Assembly (NCBI RefSeq): GCF_024489055.1
Contig: NC_090228.1
Coordinates: forward strand, 5,956,199-6,020,198
From: Chanodichthys erythropterus
Lineage: Eukaryota > Chordata > Actinopteri > Cypriniformes > Xenocyprididae
Length of the DNA: 64,000 nt
Reading direction: 5' to 3'
Under the pieces are notes generated by a model that ran no database searches, was not told where the DNA came from, and saw nothing but the letters and a program-made list of their open reading frames with translations. This document shows positions 48,554 through 62,065 of this stretch, in pieces. The translations under genes and the position numbers were made by a program. Within the stretch, counting starts at the first letter, position 1; each line of letters starts with the position of its first letter.

Positions 48554-50790
48554 GTACGAATGCCCTACACTAGTGGTGTAGAATAGTACAGAGGTACAGT
48601 GTGAAAAATGGGATGCTAATTTAGCTAATGTTGCTGTTCTCAGTGAATTGCCCAATGAGCCAGCTTCTCAAAACTGCTTACTGTACTCCAGGTATGAAAG
48701 TGGGTCACGCCTGTCTCCACACAACTTCCTCCCCACTGTGTAGCAGACACACTGCAGACTGGTTGTGGTCAAGTCGGTGTTGGCAAAAATTGCTTTCTTC
48801 TATAAAAATTACTTGCTCAGTTTCACCAAGTTTTCTTTTTAAAAACTATAAGGACTGTATTCGTGGAATTTCAAATATTTTCATTCCCCCATTAAAGAGC
48901 CAACATTTGCTGGTTATCATAAATGGCTTTTCCCCCTTTTGAAACCATGATCTGTTAGCATGCTACCACCTGGGTTCAAAACAAATTACAGTAAGCTGTT
49001 CTTTTCTTTGTGTGGTCTACCTGCATAGTTGAGCAAATGTGCAAGTGTCTTTGTGTAAACAAAGAGAGCAATCAGCCAGAGATAAGGCTCCAACTCTTGA
49101 GTCTTTTAGCATGGCAAAACCTTCAGGTGATGCCGGAGGGCAGGATGGTATCAGAACACATAATGAGCTTTAGCGCTCCGTCCTTCTGGTTTCTGTAGAC
49201 TAAGTGGTGAGTCAGTTTAATAAAACTTTGGAAGACTGATGGTTGAGATGTGGTTGAGTTGTTCTTTGGAGCCTCTTGAGAAAGTTAGACTGATAAAAGG
49301 CCTGATTCATCCAGACAACAGACAGGTGTTCGTGGGAGCTGCTTAATCCAATGACTCACCTACACCTGCCGTGTCTTGGCTTGCACTTCATGACAGGGGA
49401 GTTTGTCGCCTCTGAGTGTACGTGAATGCAGTGCAGTGTATTCCGGTCTGCTGGTCGTTTTCTGCAAGTCGAGATGAATTTAAGCTATATTACTCACTGA
49501 CTCTGCTTTTTTTTCTGTTTGTCTGCTCACACTCATACACCTCCCTGATTACAGAGAGTGAAAGGCAGAGGATGAAGACACTATCAAAACCTAGTGTGTT
49601 GGCTGGAATTTGCAGGTTCAGCCCATCTAAAGCAATCATCCGAACAGCATGCTTATCTTAAGTTCTTTGAAGGAGCCATTGGTTATCAGTGTTCCCGTTC
49701 AAGGATAAAGAGGGAACTGATGTCTACCCAATGTTTTACTGTGCACCCTGTAAGATTTCATTCCATCCTTTACTCTTGCTTTGCATTTATGCAAATATCT
49801 CTGGGAAATTGAGAAAAAGCTTCTCAATACCTGACTGTTTCCCTGTAACTCTCTTTCAGCATTCCTATAAATAGCTTTCATGTGGGACAAAGGTGTCAGC
49901 AGGGCGTGATTTACATTTTGAGCGGCACTTATTTACCTCTGCTGAACCGTGCTACGCTCTGCTGAGTGCTCAGTGGTGCTTTCCCTTTACAGGGCCCTAA
50001 TAAACACCCTGGGCAATGGGCGCTAACTCCGGGCAGAAATCCAATATACTCTTCTTCCTATTCACTATTACCCTTTCTCCTGCATTCTCTCCAGTCCAAA
50101 GAGCTAATCTGGGAAAATGATGTGAAGGGGTGCTATAGTCCCTGAGCAAAAACAGTCAATTTTTACAGACCGTTTTCTTTTTCAGAGAAAGTACTTTCAA
50201 GGTGGCATGACAGTATTAAGAATTATTTAAAGTGAAAACATTTATAGCTATTTGCCCGAATAATAACACATCTGGTTTACTGGCACAGACAATTGAACTC
50301 TATCACCCCTTTGAGTATGGAGGTTTGTTAACGCCAGATCAATGATTGTGTGTGATGATATGGTCACGCATTGACCATATGCTCACTTATACGACCACCT
50401 TTTTTTTGCGTAAAGTATAGTTAATGTACCTTACAAAGTTTGAGAAAGGCCAGCTTGGAAGATTGGCTATTTGTAAGTTTTATATAGCTATATTTGCAAA
50501 AACTACAATTCTTTAACTGAAGATGTTAGGCTTCTGCCTTGCCATTGACTTGTCCCAGCTGTGTAGGAAAGCTGTCATTACATGAAAAGGATCTAAGGAG
50601 ATTACTGAGGCATGTCAAAGGGCAGCAGATTTTCATCAATTTCTTTGTGTGATCTTAGGGATTATGAATATACACATTTAAGTCACTCTGTTAGAGAATG
50701 CCTTCCGACGTGAATTGAATGTAGCCTTAGTATTCATTGACACTGCATTTCCCATGATGCAACAGACATCAATTTTAATCATCACTGTTA
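48554..50790 (+). other. wnk1 intron 1, nothing recognised
   Basis: Unique-looking intronic sequence. A short SERQR-like reading at 49558 was considered as exon 2 and rejected. Confidence 0.5.
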
Positions 50791-50798
50791 GGAATCAT

Positions 50799-50982
50799 CA
50801 CACTATAAAAAAAAAAATTCACAACATTTTTTATTTTGTCAGATCAACTTAGATAATTAATGTGGTTCAGATTACATAATATTTTGAGTTTCTGTTGATT
50901 AAACCAATTGCCTTCAAATATGAACTCAAAATTTTAAGGCAACTTACTTTAAGTTAAACCAAAAATTATTTTTTACAGTGCA
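50799..50982. mobile_element. 184-bp hAT-like MITE
   Basis: Flanked by GGAATCAT on both sides (50791-50798, 50983-50990), a perfect 8-bp duplication. The ends CACACTATAAAAAA and TTTTTTACAGTGCA form an inverted repeat of about 14 bp. The interior is AT-rich and has no coding capacity. Confidence 0.85.
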
Positions 50983-50990
50983 GGAATCAT

Positions 50991-52170
50991 TTATATAAAG
51001 TATTTTATTAGCATTCATATTTTTGGTCATGGTTTACAAACTTGCTTTTCTCTCCCATGACTTGCTTTTCTTTTTCTTTTTTTATCAATACTGCATATTG
51101 ACTTTCATGCGTTCATACACTTGTCATCAGTTCAGATTCAGTGCCCAAGAGATGAAGCAATCCACATCATGGCTGCCAGGCATATGACTCAACTTTGAGC
51201 ATCTGGGCCCGTTGCTGAGCAATATGAATCTTGTGCGGACGTTAGGAACGCTACGTTGTCACATTAAACCTACTGCTTGCATCAACATACACCTCACCCC
51301 AGCTGAGGGGCCTCTCTTGACATTCCCCCGCCCCCTCCGCATTTGGATGCCTGTCATCTAATCAGAGAGACAGAAACTTGAGCCCTCTCCAACCTGTCCG
51401 CTTCACTCCACCCTTCCCCACTTGTCCTACCACCACAGCTGTTACCGTGCCACCCATAATATCTTTTCTCATAATTGTCATTTGCCTTTTTCTGGTTGAG
51501 GAAGTGTAGTTTTTGAAATGATTTCTGGAGTCAAGGTATTTGCATGTTTGTGTTATATCGTTGCGGTGGTCATCCTCTTCTGTGTAATTTACTCCACTGT
51601 TGATGGAAATGTGCTGCCCTTGTGTTCCCGAGAGGTGAAGTTCTCCATCTCATGAGCATGTCAGGGTTGAGAGCCTCACAAGAGTCCCATTGTTCAGATT
51701 GGAGAACAAACTCTCCTGCAAAGATATAATGCATCATAGGTAGGCCAATAACTATTATGGTCTACTCTGTTCTCTAAATGTAAAATGTATTTACTGCTGG
51801 GAAACATTGGGTAGACCTCCCTGCAAATGATTTAAAGACATTCAAATTGTTGGTTAACGTAACGTGTTAACAATGTGCTCTGTGATGCACATGGTCAGCA
51901 TTCTCTGCAGCTGCCTGCTTGTTACAAATCTATCACAACCCTCTTTGATAACTATGGTAAACAAGCCTACATTGTTGATAGAATATTTCATTCCTTGCTT
52001 TATTATTTTACACAAAAATGAAAATGTTATAACACTGATGTTTTTGACATCAAGCCTGCTTTGACACATTTTGATATGCCATGTCCTAAAAGCATGTTAT
52101 TTAAGAGCAAATGCAGGGGGTAAGATTATAATTGAATAAAAAAAAATTAAATATCAATCTTTTTGTCACA
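50991..52170 (+). other. wnk1 intron 1, nothing recognised
   Basis: Ordinary intronic sequence. A complementary pair GTAACGTGTTAACAATGTGC/TTAACACG lies near 51860. Confidence 0.45.
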
Positions 52171-52178
52171 CTAAGCTT

Positions 52179-52596
52179 TAGGGATGAACCGATATGAAAA
52201 TTTTGGTCGATACGATAACCGATAATTATTTATATTTGAAAGCCGATAACCGATATATTGGCCGATAAATCTAAATCCAAATTTTTATATAATTTTTGAG
52301 AGCCTGATTACAAAAACAAAAGTCTCATCATTAAAAGCCATGTCCCAACCACAGTTATAATGTTCTCATTGTAATTGCACTGTACGTTGCACTTAACTGT
52401 ATTTTCCTTTTTGAAGTGATTTAAATCACATTTCAAGCAATTCAAAACCATAATGGCAGACAGTGCGCATCTGAAGTGTCTCAGCTGAAGTAAATAATCA
52501 GTTTATTGGCTTCAATATATTGAATAGCCAATAGCATTAAAAATAAACATATATCGGTTGATACCGATATAGTGGCCGATATATCGTGTATCCCTA
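52179..52596. mobile_element. hAT MITE, CCGATA-rich, perfect target duplication
   Basis: Starts TAGGGATGAACCGATATGAA and ends GATATATCGTGTATCCCTA. Flanked by identical CTAAGCTT (52171-52178, 52597-52604). Many CCGATA/TATCGG words near both ends resemble transposase-binding sites and recall the 38529 and 42475 elements. Confidence 0.93.
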
Positions 52597-52604
52597 CTAA
52601 GCTT

Positions 52605-53920
52605 GTATTGCTTTATATGACTTGGAATATAAGTCGCAATTTGCATACTTCTTTTTTATAGTGTATCTTGACAAGCACTTGCTAAACTTCCCTTTTTTGT
52701 TCCACGGAAGTCAGACAGGTTTGTTATGATAAATCATGACTGATTTTCATTTTTGGAACTCTTTCAATTGTGATGCCCTAAAGCAATTTTTCAGGCAAAC
52801 CCTGTGCATTTTGTTTTACATTTGTTCATCTTTGTTCATCTGTACATTTTGTCTGTGTAATGAAGTTATATCTTGTGCTTTTGAGGGCCAGTCCTGACAG
52901 CTAAACTATAGGCTGGTGCAAAACTGGACCACTGGAGCCTATCACACCACACAGAGTGCAATTACAAATGCAGACCATAATCTCAGAAACCTTTTTCTTT
53001 GAGTTCAGCCCTAAACACACAGGCTGTAATCTTCAAATCACTCCAAAAAGAATGGGCTTCTTAAACTCACTGGCTTCTACCACAGAATCTTCCAATAAAA
53101 GGCACAGTAGGAGAGCTGGTCAGATCACTGCAGTCATTATTCTTTCTCCAGAAAAAGTGAGACTCTTAACAGAACACAGTCTCTGCCTTTTTACATAGAG
53201 ATGAATATATAATTAAACCACTCTTTATGCATGCTTTGACTATGTAAAACCCTCTCTCTTGAGACGGAGAAGATTAGTGGAATGCAGATCACCTAGAAAG
53301 GGTCTTTTTTTTTTCTCTGTGTAAGAGAATCCTGCAGGGGTTTCTGCATTTCATAAAAGCCATCACACACTAGTAACTTGTAACCACATGTGTTTTCTTC
53401 TCTAACTTTTCTTGGGTGATCATGGAGGACATATTGTGCTTGAAAGCCACAGCTCAACACACTAGTCAGGGGTGACTAGTCAGGAGCCTGATACCTCTGT
53501 TGCCCCCGTCCCCAGGGGGTGGCCCTACTCTAACCAGCACCATGTGTATATGCATGGCATATTGCCTTGACTGATCGAACGTGTGGGTGAGGGGTAGAAA
53601 GGAGGCGGCTTAGGGGCCTATCAGGTTGCTTGTGGCATCAGCCCTGAGTCAGGCCTAAATGTCTATCGCTTTGCAAAGGACAACAGAAGGTCAGGTCAGG
53701 GAATCCCATGGGCTTTCACCTCCTGCTTCAGCCAAATGGCCTTTGCTCTTTTCAGCCCATATGGAATGCCAAAAGTTTATTTCTTTGAGTGGAATTTTTT
53801 GTGAGCTGCTTGACTGTAGCTGATTGACATTGATTGACAACTGTAATCAGAGCTCAGATGTCCTACGTTACCCAATGTTTCAGATTACACTAATTCAACT
53901 TGTCTATGGGATTTATAGTT
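52605..53920 (+). other. wnk1 intron 1, nothing recognised
   Basis: No repeat boundary or exon seen. Confidence 0.5.
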
Positions 53921-53924
53921 TTAA

Positions 53925-54385
53925 AGGGATAGTTCACCCTAAAATGAAAATTTGATGTTTATCTGCTTACCCCCAGGGCATCTAAGATGTAGGTGACTTT
54001 GTTTCTTCAGTAGAACACAAATTATGATTTTCAACTTCAACCGATGTTGTCTGGTAACACGATTTATAAGAGTCAAAAAACATGCATGGACAAAAAATGA
54101 TATAAATACTGTTCGGTTTCTCGCACAAAGCGATCGTTTCGTGTCTTAGGACATCAATGTGCCGTCACGAGCTGCAGGGTTTAATTTGGTTTTGTCTTTG
54201 CATGTTTTTTGACTGATGATAAATTGTGTTACCATTGACACGCATTATAAGACTGACAGACAGCAACGGTTGGAGTTAAAAATCATCATTTGTGTTCTAC
54301 TGAAGAAACAAAGTCACCTACATCTTGGATGCCCTGGGGGTAAGCAGATAAACAACAAATTTTCATTTTTGGGTGAACTATCCTT
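53925..54385. mobile_element. TTAA foldback MITE, ends AGGGATAGTTCACCC
   Basis: TTAA at 53921-53924 and 54386-54389. The termini AGGGATAGTTCACCCTAAAA and TTTTGGGTGAACTATCCTT pair. Inside, CTTACCCCCAGGGCATC pairs with GATGCCCTGGGGGTAAG, and GAACACAAATTATGATTTT with AAAATCATCATTTGTGTTC. Most of its 461 bp can therefore fold into one stem. Confidence 0.9.
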
Positions 54386-54389
54386 TTAA

Positions 54390-57286
54390 GTCTTTAAAAC
54401 TGTTTAAAACTAAAATTAATGTAATACATAATCAATGCAATCCTTGTTCCTTTGTAAGGGATTGTTTCATTGGCAATCTGCTGGATTCCAGTAGCTATTT
54501 CCTGCACCCAGTGCTTAGCTATTACTTATGCGGTCACAGCAGCTTTCATTCTCAGGTGAAATCTTTGTCCTAATCAAACTCACTACAAGAAGCCAAATAT
54601 TGCATCATTCACTATTTCCTGTATAGTGAGTGCAATATATGGGCTAAAAGTGAACAAAGGTGAATTCTGAATACTAATGTAAGAAATGAGTTGGAGTATA
54701 TACTGTAGGCCTGCCTGTTTTTAAGAATGGAAATAATGATGATATTAAAAGTGATAATTTTACTTTATACTGTAGATGCATACTTTGTCAGCTTTGTAGA
54801 TTCATGGATAATTGAAATAGAAGTTAAATTGATTGTGATGATTAAACAAGAAAATCAAAAAGGATGTCACTTAGAATTCGGATGACACTACAAAATGTGA
54901 CACCCCATATGGTGCACTATATAAGTAATAGGGAATGATTTTGGACACAGCTGAAGAGTTACTCATGGGATCGGAAGGAGTGCCATGTTTGAGAGTGACA
55001 GCAAGCATTTCCTGTTGCATCCTGTCCCAAAAACACTCAGTCATGGTCAGTTGCGTTTGAATGAACATTGATTTGGTTGTCAACTGAGTTTGATTGTCAA
55101 CTAATTAAACAAGATAATGTTGCCAGACATTCTTGGAAGATTTGCAAATTTTTTGCATTCTTGTGTGAGTGTTGTTTGCTGAAACCGCCGGATGTGAATC
55201 TGTAACTGCACCTCAAACATTCTCACAATCGTGAGTCATATCCTGTAGGAAGTATGCTCTCAATGGAGGTTGCTCTGCTATCCGATTAACCACGTTACGA
55301 GCCTCAAACTTCCCTATGACTGTCAGAGCTGATTCAGTCCACAGCTGCCCGTTTGCACCACTTCCGTAATGTTCAGCAAGTTTACTGCACAAAGACAGTG
55401 AGTGTTTGCCTAATCACATATCCTCAAGTTTTGACATGTGAACCTAGTCTTGCCACTAGTTGATATAAGGTCACATTGGGTTTGACTCTCTTAAGTTTGG
55501 AAATGCCAAACTGTGTATGTTACACTGACGAAATATTCTGCTGTATCATGTTGATTAGAGTTAACAGCTGGTAATGAACTGCGGTAACGGCAGTAGCACT
55601 GATGAATGATGATCATTGCTGTTAATCACCTGGTGACTTTGTTTCCATGGCAGCAGATCTCTTAAGGGCTTCCTGTTCAGGTAAAGCTCGCTATCCGCAC
55701 AGCAGGTGTAATCAGGCACACTCCAGATGCATGGAAAATTGTGTTTATCTTTTGAAAGCTGTAAAACCCTTTGGCTCAAAGCTTTGTTTGTAAGGCGAAT
55801 GGTCTCATCACATACTCTGTGCACTATTGACATTCAAATCAGCCTTTTTATAAAATCGGAAGTTTTTTATGTGTCATGAGGGTTTGCAAAAACAACAACA
55901 TGCCAGTGTCACGTCGTCAGTCGTGTGGCAACAAGCCTGATGAAAAAGTGGGATTGGCTCTGATCACTCATCAGTTGACTCACACGCCTTGGGCTGTTTG
56001 AAAACTGATGTAGCATTTTTTATCGATAAAACTCATCACATGGCATGCAATGTATCGCATTGTTTCAGTCATTTTGATTGCATCTGTAAAGCTCATTGTA
56101 ATATAATATGAAAGATCGTAATCAAATTGTGAGTCAAGTGAAGATTCATACTTCTACGTATGGATCACTGAAGTCTCGACATGCGACATAGTTTATCAGC
56201 AGATTTATACGGAAACACCCTCAAGAAACAGCCTTGCTTTATGTAGGAGCTGTCCATAAATTTGACCAAGTTGTCTACACCGTTAAATTTGGCTTATTTG
56301 CCTTTGCGATGAGTGGCTATAAATATGATTTGTTTTGCCTGGCTTAGTTCAATTCAGAATACCCATAAGCATGTGATTTTGCACTGATCCAGAGGCTTCT
56401 ATGAAATAAGGCTCTATTTGTACACTTCTGCGGTTTTCATTTGTTTTTCAGGTCCCTTGTTTTTGTGACCCCTCATAAACTCTTGTCACTGTTGTAATCA
56501 TTGTGTTATGGAGGAGTGGGGTTTTCATTCATTTGGAAACTGCCTCATTCCTGCTACATTGGCATGTCATTGTTGTTGTTGCAGGTGAATTTGCAAATCA
56601 GACCACCATCCATAACATCCTTTTATTTCATAGAATATTCCATTACGTAGATATATTCCAAAGAAGGCTTCACTATGTGCACTTCAACAGAATTTCACAG
56701 AGCATGTCTTTCACTGCACCTTCTTACGTGTGCAATGTTTGTTCATGCTTCTGGAAGGTGGTACACGTCAAACACTTCTGAATTCAGCTATGCAAACTGT
56801 CATTCATAGCACTGCTCAAACCACCTTCATTTATTTAGTCACCTGACAACTTTTTTTTGTGCTCCACGTACTTCACGTTCACAAACTTCAGGTGCCTCGA
56901 GATATTTGGAAACTTAGCTACATTTAAATGTGTAATTTAAATATATGTCAGTACATTTACATGACAAGATATTAAAAAAGACAAATAGTGTAATACTCTG
57001 CCAAATCACCTGTGTGAACTTGAGGGGAAGTGAATTCATACATCCTCATAAAAACTCTTTGGGACCAGTTGGTAAAAGTGGCTTAGAAAAGTTGGTTCTT
57101 CGAACACGTTTAGTGGCAGATGTTTCGATATTTTGATGTCTAATGCAATGAAATTGGTACATTTTTAAGTGTGGCAACTGATAGCTCATCGTACATGCCC
57201 TTTACACCATTCCACCATTGAAAGTATCTTTGTTATAAACTCTGAATATTTGAATTTCCTCTAATAGAGTTATAGAATTAACCACA
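54390..57286 (+). other. wnk1 intron 1, nothing recognised
   Basis: Unique-looking. Open frames at 55561-55833 (minus) and 56503-56781 (plus) lack family features. Confidence 0.5.
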
Positions 57287-57294
57287 GTTAGAAC

Positions 57295-58040
57295 TAGAGA
57301 TGCACGATTCTGGATAAATTGAGATCACACTTCTCCCACGATTCTGAACAGACAACTACATGTGTGAATGACTTGAGCGCTTGAAAAAGTCCACTAGATA
57401 GTACGTACGCGCCGAATACATCTTTCTGCGCTCACAGACAAAGGAGTACTTTGAAAGGCTTTGTGCAATACGTAGCAGAACGTGGAAAATTAAGTATAGG
57501 AGGGGGGACTCAGGGGGGACTAAATGCAAACCGTTCCACCTAGCGGATCATTGCTACATTCGCCCAGGCTGCCGCTCTTTTTTTTTTTTTTTTTTTTTTC
57601 TTCTTCTTCTTCTCTGCCTTAAGAAACCAATGTTTTGCTGACCTTTAAAGATGGTGCAGAAAGCAAAAGCTTGTATTATCGTTTCATCTGAGTCCATGGC
57701 AAATCACACCATTTTTTACTTCCTTTTCGGCCTAAGCTTTTCCAGGTCAGTACTTCTACTTTGGGTTGTTCCGCCAAGTGTATAGGACCCATGTCGGATA
57801 TAGGTCACTTTTAAAAAAAGAGGTAAGCTGGTTGTCAAAAAAATTGCGTATTGTCAACAAATCGGAATTGTGCATCAAGACCTGCCTCTGGGTCAATGGC
57901 AGTGCAAATGCAGATTTGAATGTTCCTGTGGGATTTTTGTCAAAGATTTTATAGACATGGCTGGTTGTCATTTAGAAATTAGATTTTTGAATCAAGATCG
58001 CAATTTTTTTTTTTTTTTTTTGATTAATCATGCAGCTGTA
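57295..58040. mobile_element. hAT-type element with unidentified internal sequence
   Basis: Starts TAGAGATGCACGAT and ends ATCATGCAGCTGTA. The flanks GTTAGAAC (57287-57294) and GTTGGAAC (58041-58048) differ by one base. The interior includes a T22-plus run with TTC repeats (57580-57612) and a plus-strand open stretch (57766-57954: VGYRSLLKKEVSWLSKKLRI) that I cannot assign. It may be captured host sequence. Confidence 0.75.
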
Positions 58041-58048
58041 GTTGGAAC

Positions 58049-60560
58049 TAATGAAAGAATCTTTATTTTACTTGTCTCTAATGGCTGCTGCTCCTCGCAC
58101 AGGCCCTCGTAAAGCTAATTGCTTGTGATTTGCTCCATTAAAATTGCAAGCTTATCACCATTCATGTAAGCTTGCAGGTGAGCCAGCCTCGTTCAGGGAC
58201 ATTGTTGTAGAGAGCAAAGGTGTATATTAGTGTCAGTGCCACAGGAAGACGAGAATTGTGCCTGTACTTGTCCTTTCTCTCTTTCGTCTACAAATAGCTC
58301 TCTCCTCATAAAAGTTCCTCACCACATCTCCTATTAACTTTGTCCGCCATCTCCCACAGCTAAAAACTCAAGTCCTTTGAACACCCCCCTCTTATCATAT
58401 TTGAAGTGTCTGATTTAAAACACACTGCATGTTCCTGGAGTTCACTCCAAGGTGACTGCAAAGGTTTGTGATATTGAGACAATATCATGCTGGGAAAAGT
58501 TGTGAGATCTTTGATATATAATAATCATAATGCCCAAGGCTTTAGATCGTGGTATGGGGTATTCATATGTCTGTCTTGATTGAATGTTGTTTTGCAGTGA
58601 TTAGCTCATCTTAAAGGAGGCAGCTGTGGCACTGAGACGTTATTATGTGGTTATTAGTTGTAAGTAGATATTCCTCAGAGAAGAAATATCCTCATTAGCT
58701 GGTGAGGTCAGAAGACTTTGTGTAAGTGCGACCAGCACCCTTGTTGCAAGAAATCATATTAAATGGAGCATGGTGTTTACATGGCCCAAATGACTTTTGC
58801 ACAGTTTTCCACAGAATTTGATTTCCACAAGAGTCATCCCAACGTGATTGTTGAAAACTGTTATTTTCCCTCCTATCTTGTGTCATGCCACAATACTAAC
58901 TTAGAGACAATAACCAAAGTAACATCTGTTATTGATGTAGACAAACGCAGACTCCTGATGGATGGTCCTGAGATCCTATGCATTCCTCCTCCTTAGCCCA
59001 AGGAATTCACACCCAAGTTTTATGACCGTACGGTGCTATTATTAAATGTGGCTGTCATAAAATGACTAAATTCCAGACCAGTCTTTTTTGGAGAATTTAA
59101 AAGACTCCTGTGATGCCATGAGGGATTATTCAAAAGCATCAGTCATTTTCAGTGTAGGTCATCCTTTAAATTTTTATGTAGTGTTGAATTACTCAGTAAG
59201 TATTACTATTCAATATATACTATAACATTTGTATACTATTCAAATGGCTGAATTCAGACCTTCTCATTTGTCAATGAATGACAGAGAACGACGTGTCATT
59301 TCCTCTGTGATGACTTTGTGTCATTGCTCTGAAAGGCTAGCCTCTTGTAGGCAGTTCTCATTTCTATTCTCATGGTCTCCTTTCCTCCTTTCACCATTAC
59401 TTTGGCCATTTAAATCCCTTTCTAATGGGAAGTAAACTAAAATGTTACGTAATAATAATAATAATCTGGTTTGCTGAAGTTGTATAAGTTTCTTAACAGT
59501 TTCCTCATGTGTGTTGGCTTTGTGTATAATTTGTTGAGAAATGTGAAATGATTTGTCTCTTTTATTATCTGAAAGACAGATAAGACATGTTGTTTCAAAC
59601 TAATAATAATTCCAAATCACTGTCATTATAAACTAATTTTACTAACTGGCCAAACAGATAACAAATCTGTTTAAAATCTCTGACTGAGCATATTACTCAT
59701 AGTGATTAAGCTTTATTCCACTTTGACCTACATTTTCATATGTGAATGAAACCTGTAGGCTGCAGCAATGATGGTCCCATAGGCATCCTCGCCCTACAGT
59801 AGGAGATGAATAGCATGGATGCTGTTCTACTGTGCATATCTTAGCTTGTCCATCCATAATCCAATCAACTAATTCAAGCTATTTTAAGAACAGTGATACA
59901 CCGCATAACTCTACTATTCTCTTTTTAATGGATTTTACAATGTGTGATGTGATACTCTCTCCAAATAGAATGAGGTCACTCAGGTTGCATCCATAAAGTC
60001 AACAAAATTTGCAAACACACCCATATACATAAACTATACACACAATTATACTGATTCCGAGTTTCCAACAGGTGAGTGGCATGATGTTCCAAATCTTTCA
60101 GGCTGTTGGCAAGTTGGCACGCACTAACACCTGTCCCAATATACAATATGATTTCTATCCCCACGTTTATAGAGCAGTGTGTGCTAGGCTTTGCCACCTT
60201 TTATTTAAGGGCTATTTAAATAAGAACACCATGGTGTGCCCTTGACAACGTACCTGCTCTGCCTTTGACAATGGGACATTAGGTGGAAAGAATGAGGGTG
60301 AGAGATGAGTTATTGCAGGGGATTTTTCGAGCTCCTATGTACACAAGCTGTTGCCCAATGGCTTGCTGTCATCGGGTGAGGCGAACATGTCCAACTTCTG
60401 CTATGCGTTCCAATGTATTTGCTCAGCTCCTCTAATGTTTGCCATGTTAAATCTGTTAAATTTATTTTTGTAGTTGGCCATAACCTTCCACTCTAGGATC
60501 AAGGGACGCTGTGGAAACTGGGTTAGTGTGCTGCTTGAACAGTCACTTGCCTTTGTTGTA
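58049..60560 (+). other. wnk1 intron 1, nothing recognised
   Basis: No exon or repeat boundary seen. Confidence 0.5.
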
Positions 60561-61010
60561 GAATTGTTCCTTTATTTCAAATAAATAAATTATGATCCAC
60601 AAATAAATGTGAAGAGATTCTCCAAAATTCTACATAGTCATAAATAAATTGAAAGAGATCCACAAATATATGTTAGGAGTTTCACAAAAATAAATGATTG
60701 GTTGTAACGAGAACATGCTACGATTGGCTATTATCTGATTGGCTTGAGTCGACAGTTGGTGTAGTCTACCTATTTGTGGATTTGTCTGCATGTCTTGATG
60801 CTAGAAATGTTTCAAAAGCCACAAATGCATATGGTGATCCTCAAATGCACATAAAGCCATCCACAAATGTACAGGAAGAGATTCAAAAATGAATGGCAGA
60901 GTTGTGTTTGTGACATAAAACATATTTGTGAATATATAATTAATTTTTGTGAATCTCTTCACATTTATTTGTGGATCATCATCTGTTTATTTGGCATAAA
61001 GGAATGATTC
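60561..61010. mobile_element. MITE with about 55-bp inverted ends
   Basis: Left GAATTGTTCCTTTATTTCAA, right TTGGCATAAAGGAATGATTC. The inverted match continues through GATCCACAAATAAATGTGAA and GAGATTC. Inside, shortened relatives of the arm motif (GATCCACAAATATATG, CATCCACAAATGTACAGG) recur, as if the arm sequence had been duplicated inward. Target duplication not determined. Confidence 0.8.
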
Positions 61011-61852
61011 TAACCTCATACTTGGCGGTGGGGAACGCTCATATGGAATAGCTTAACCGTAGCCGGAATGTAACAGGAGCATGTTACAGTGGTCCAACTC
61101 CAAACCAAATCTTCTGCTAAAGATCTTCAAATTTGGGCCTGCTGCTGCTTATTAGATATCATCCGATGATGTTATGCATTAGAGACTGACCCAGTGTGAA
61201 TGTGTGGGTATCGTTTTGCTTCATTAAATGTCAAATTAGCTTTACTCCGTAATTTGGTGACTATCATGTAACAAACTTTAAACTGTACAATATGTAGGCC
61301 AGAAAATGTAAAAAGCCTCATAAAAAAGCAGAGAAAGTCGTCACTGTTCCAAGTTGAATGTTATTACGCCCTCCCTTTGTGACACAAGACCTCATTTTCT
61401 TGGTCTGTATTAAATGTGTATATGTACTTACAGAGGCTGCAACATTTAAAGTGCAGAGGATGCTATGCACTGAAGCATTATTTTCCCATCTTGCACTGCG
61501 TATAATCCCTGTATAATTGAGGGGGCGCGTGTGCTGTGCTGTACAGAGGCTTTTGAGAGTGTGGAGGTGTACAGAGCAAAGTACAAAGCCAGGACCTACT
61601 TTATTCTTTTGTATCTCCCTTAGGGTTGGTGGGGATTATGACTGGCTCTATGGACCATTTAGGTTGTGAGCTTTAAATGTGAGTGGGCCTCACATTTGAC
61701 AGTAAGGGCGTATTTTTTGGGTAGGCTATGTAATGAAGTCTGATCCTCGATAACCAGTTGAATTTGGCACTTTTAGATTGTTCTGTTTCCTGTGAAAGAG
61801 TTAAATTGGAGCAAATGTAGAGTAAAATCACAACAAGTAAGGAATCTTAAAA
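61011..61852 (+). other. wnk1 intron 1, nothing recognised
   Basis: Ordinary intronic sequence. Confidence 0.45.
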
Positions 61853-62065
61853 GCAAAGTTCCCCCCAAAATGAAAATCCTGTTTTTATTTACTCACTTCA
61901 TGTCCATACATCAAAAGTTAGTATGATCTAAAACCATTATTGGCCCCAATTAGCTTTAATTGTATGGACAAAAACAATTCAAACGTTCTTTAAAATATAT
62001 CCTTTTCTGTTCTGCAAAAGAAAGTCATACAGGTTTGGACCAACATAAGGGTGAATATTATGAAT
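61853..62065. repeat. Decayed TTAA-type MITE
   Basis: CCCCAAAATGAAAATCCTGT at the left and AGTCATACAGGTTTGGACCA with AACATAAGGGTGAATAT at the right are degraded versions of the arms seen at 13271 and 26036. Termini lost. Confidence 0.6.

Noticed and set aside
49555..49620. ESERQRMK reading after an ACAG, resembling the TKSERQRFKEE start of WNK1 exon 2
   Set aside because: Only five residues match, the following residues do not resemble the kinase, and there is no conserved DRKL start.
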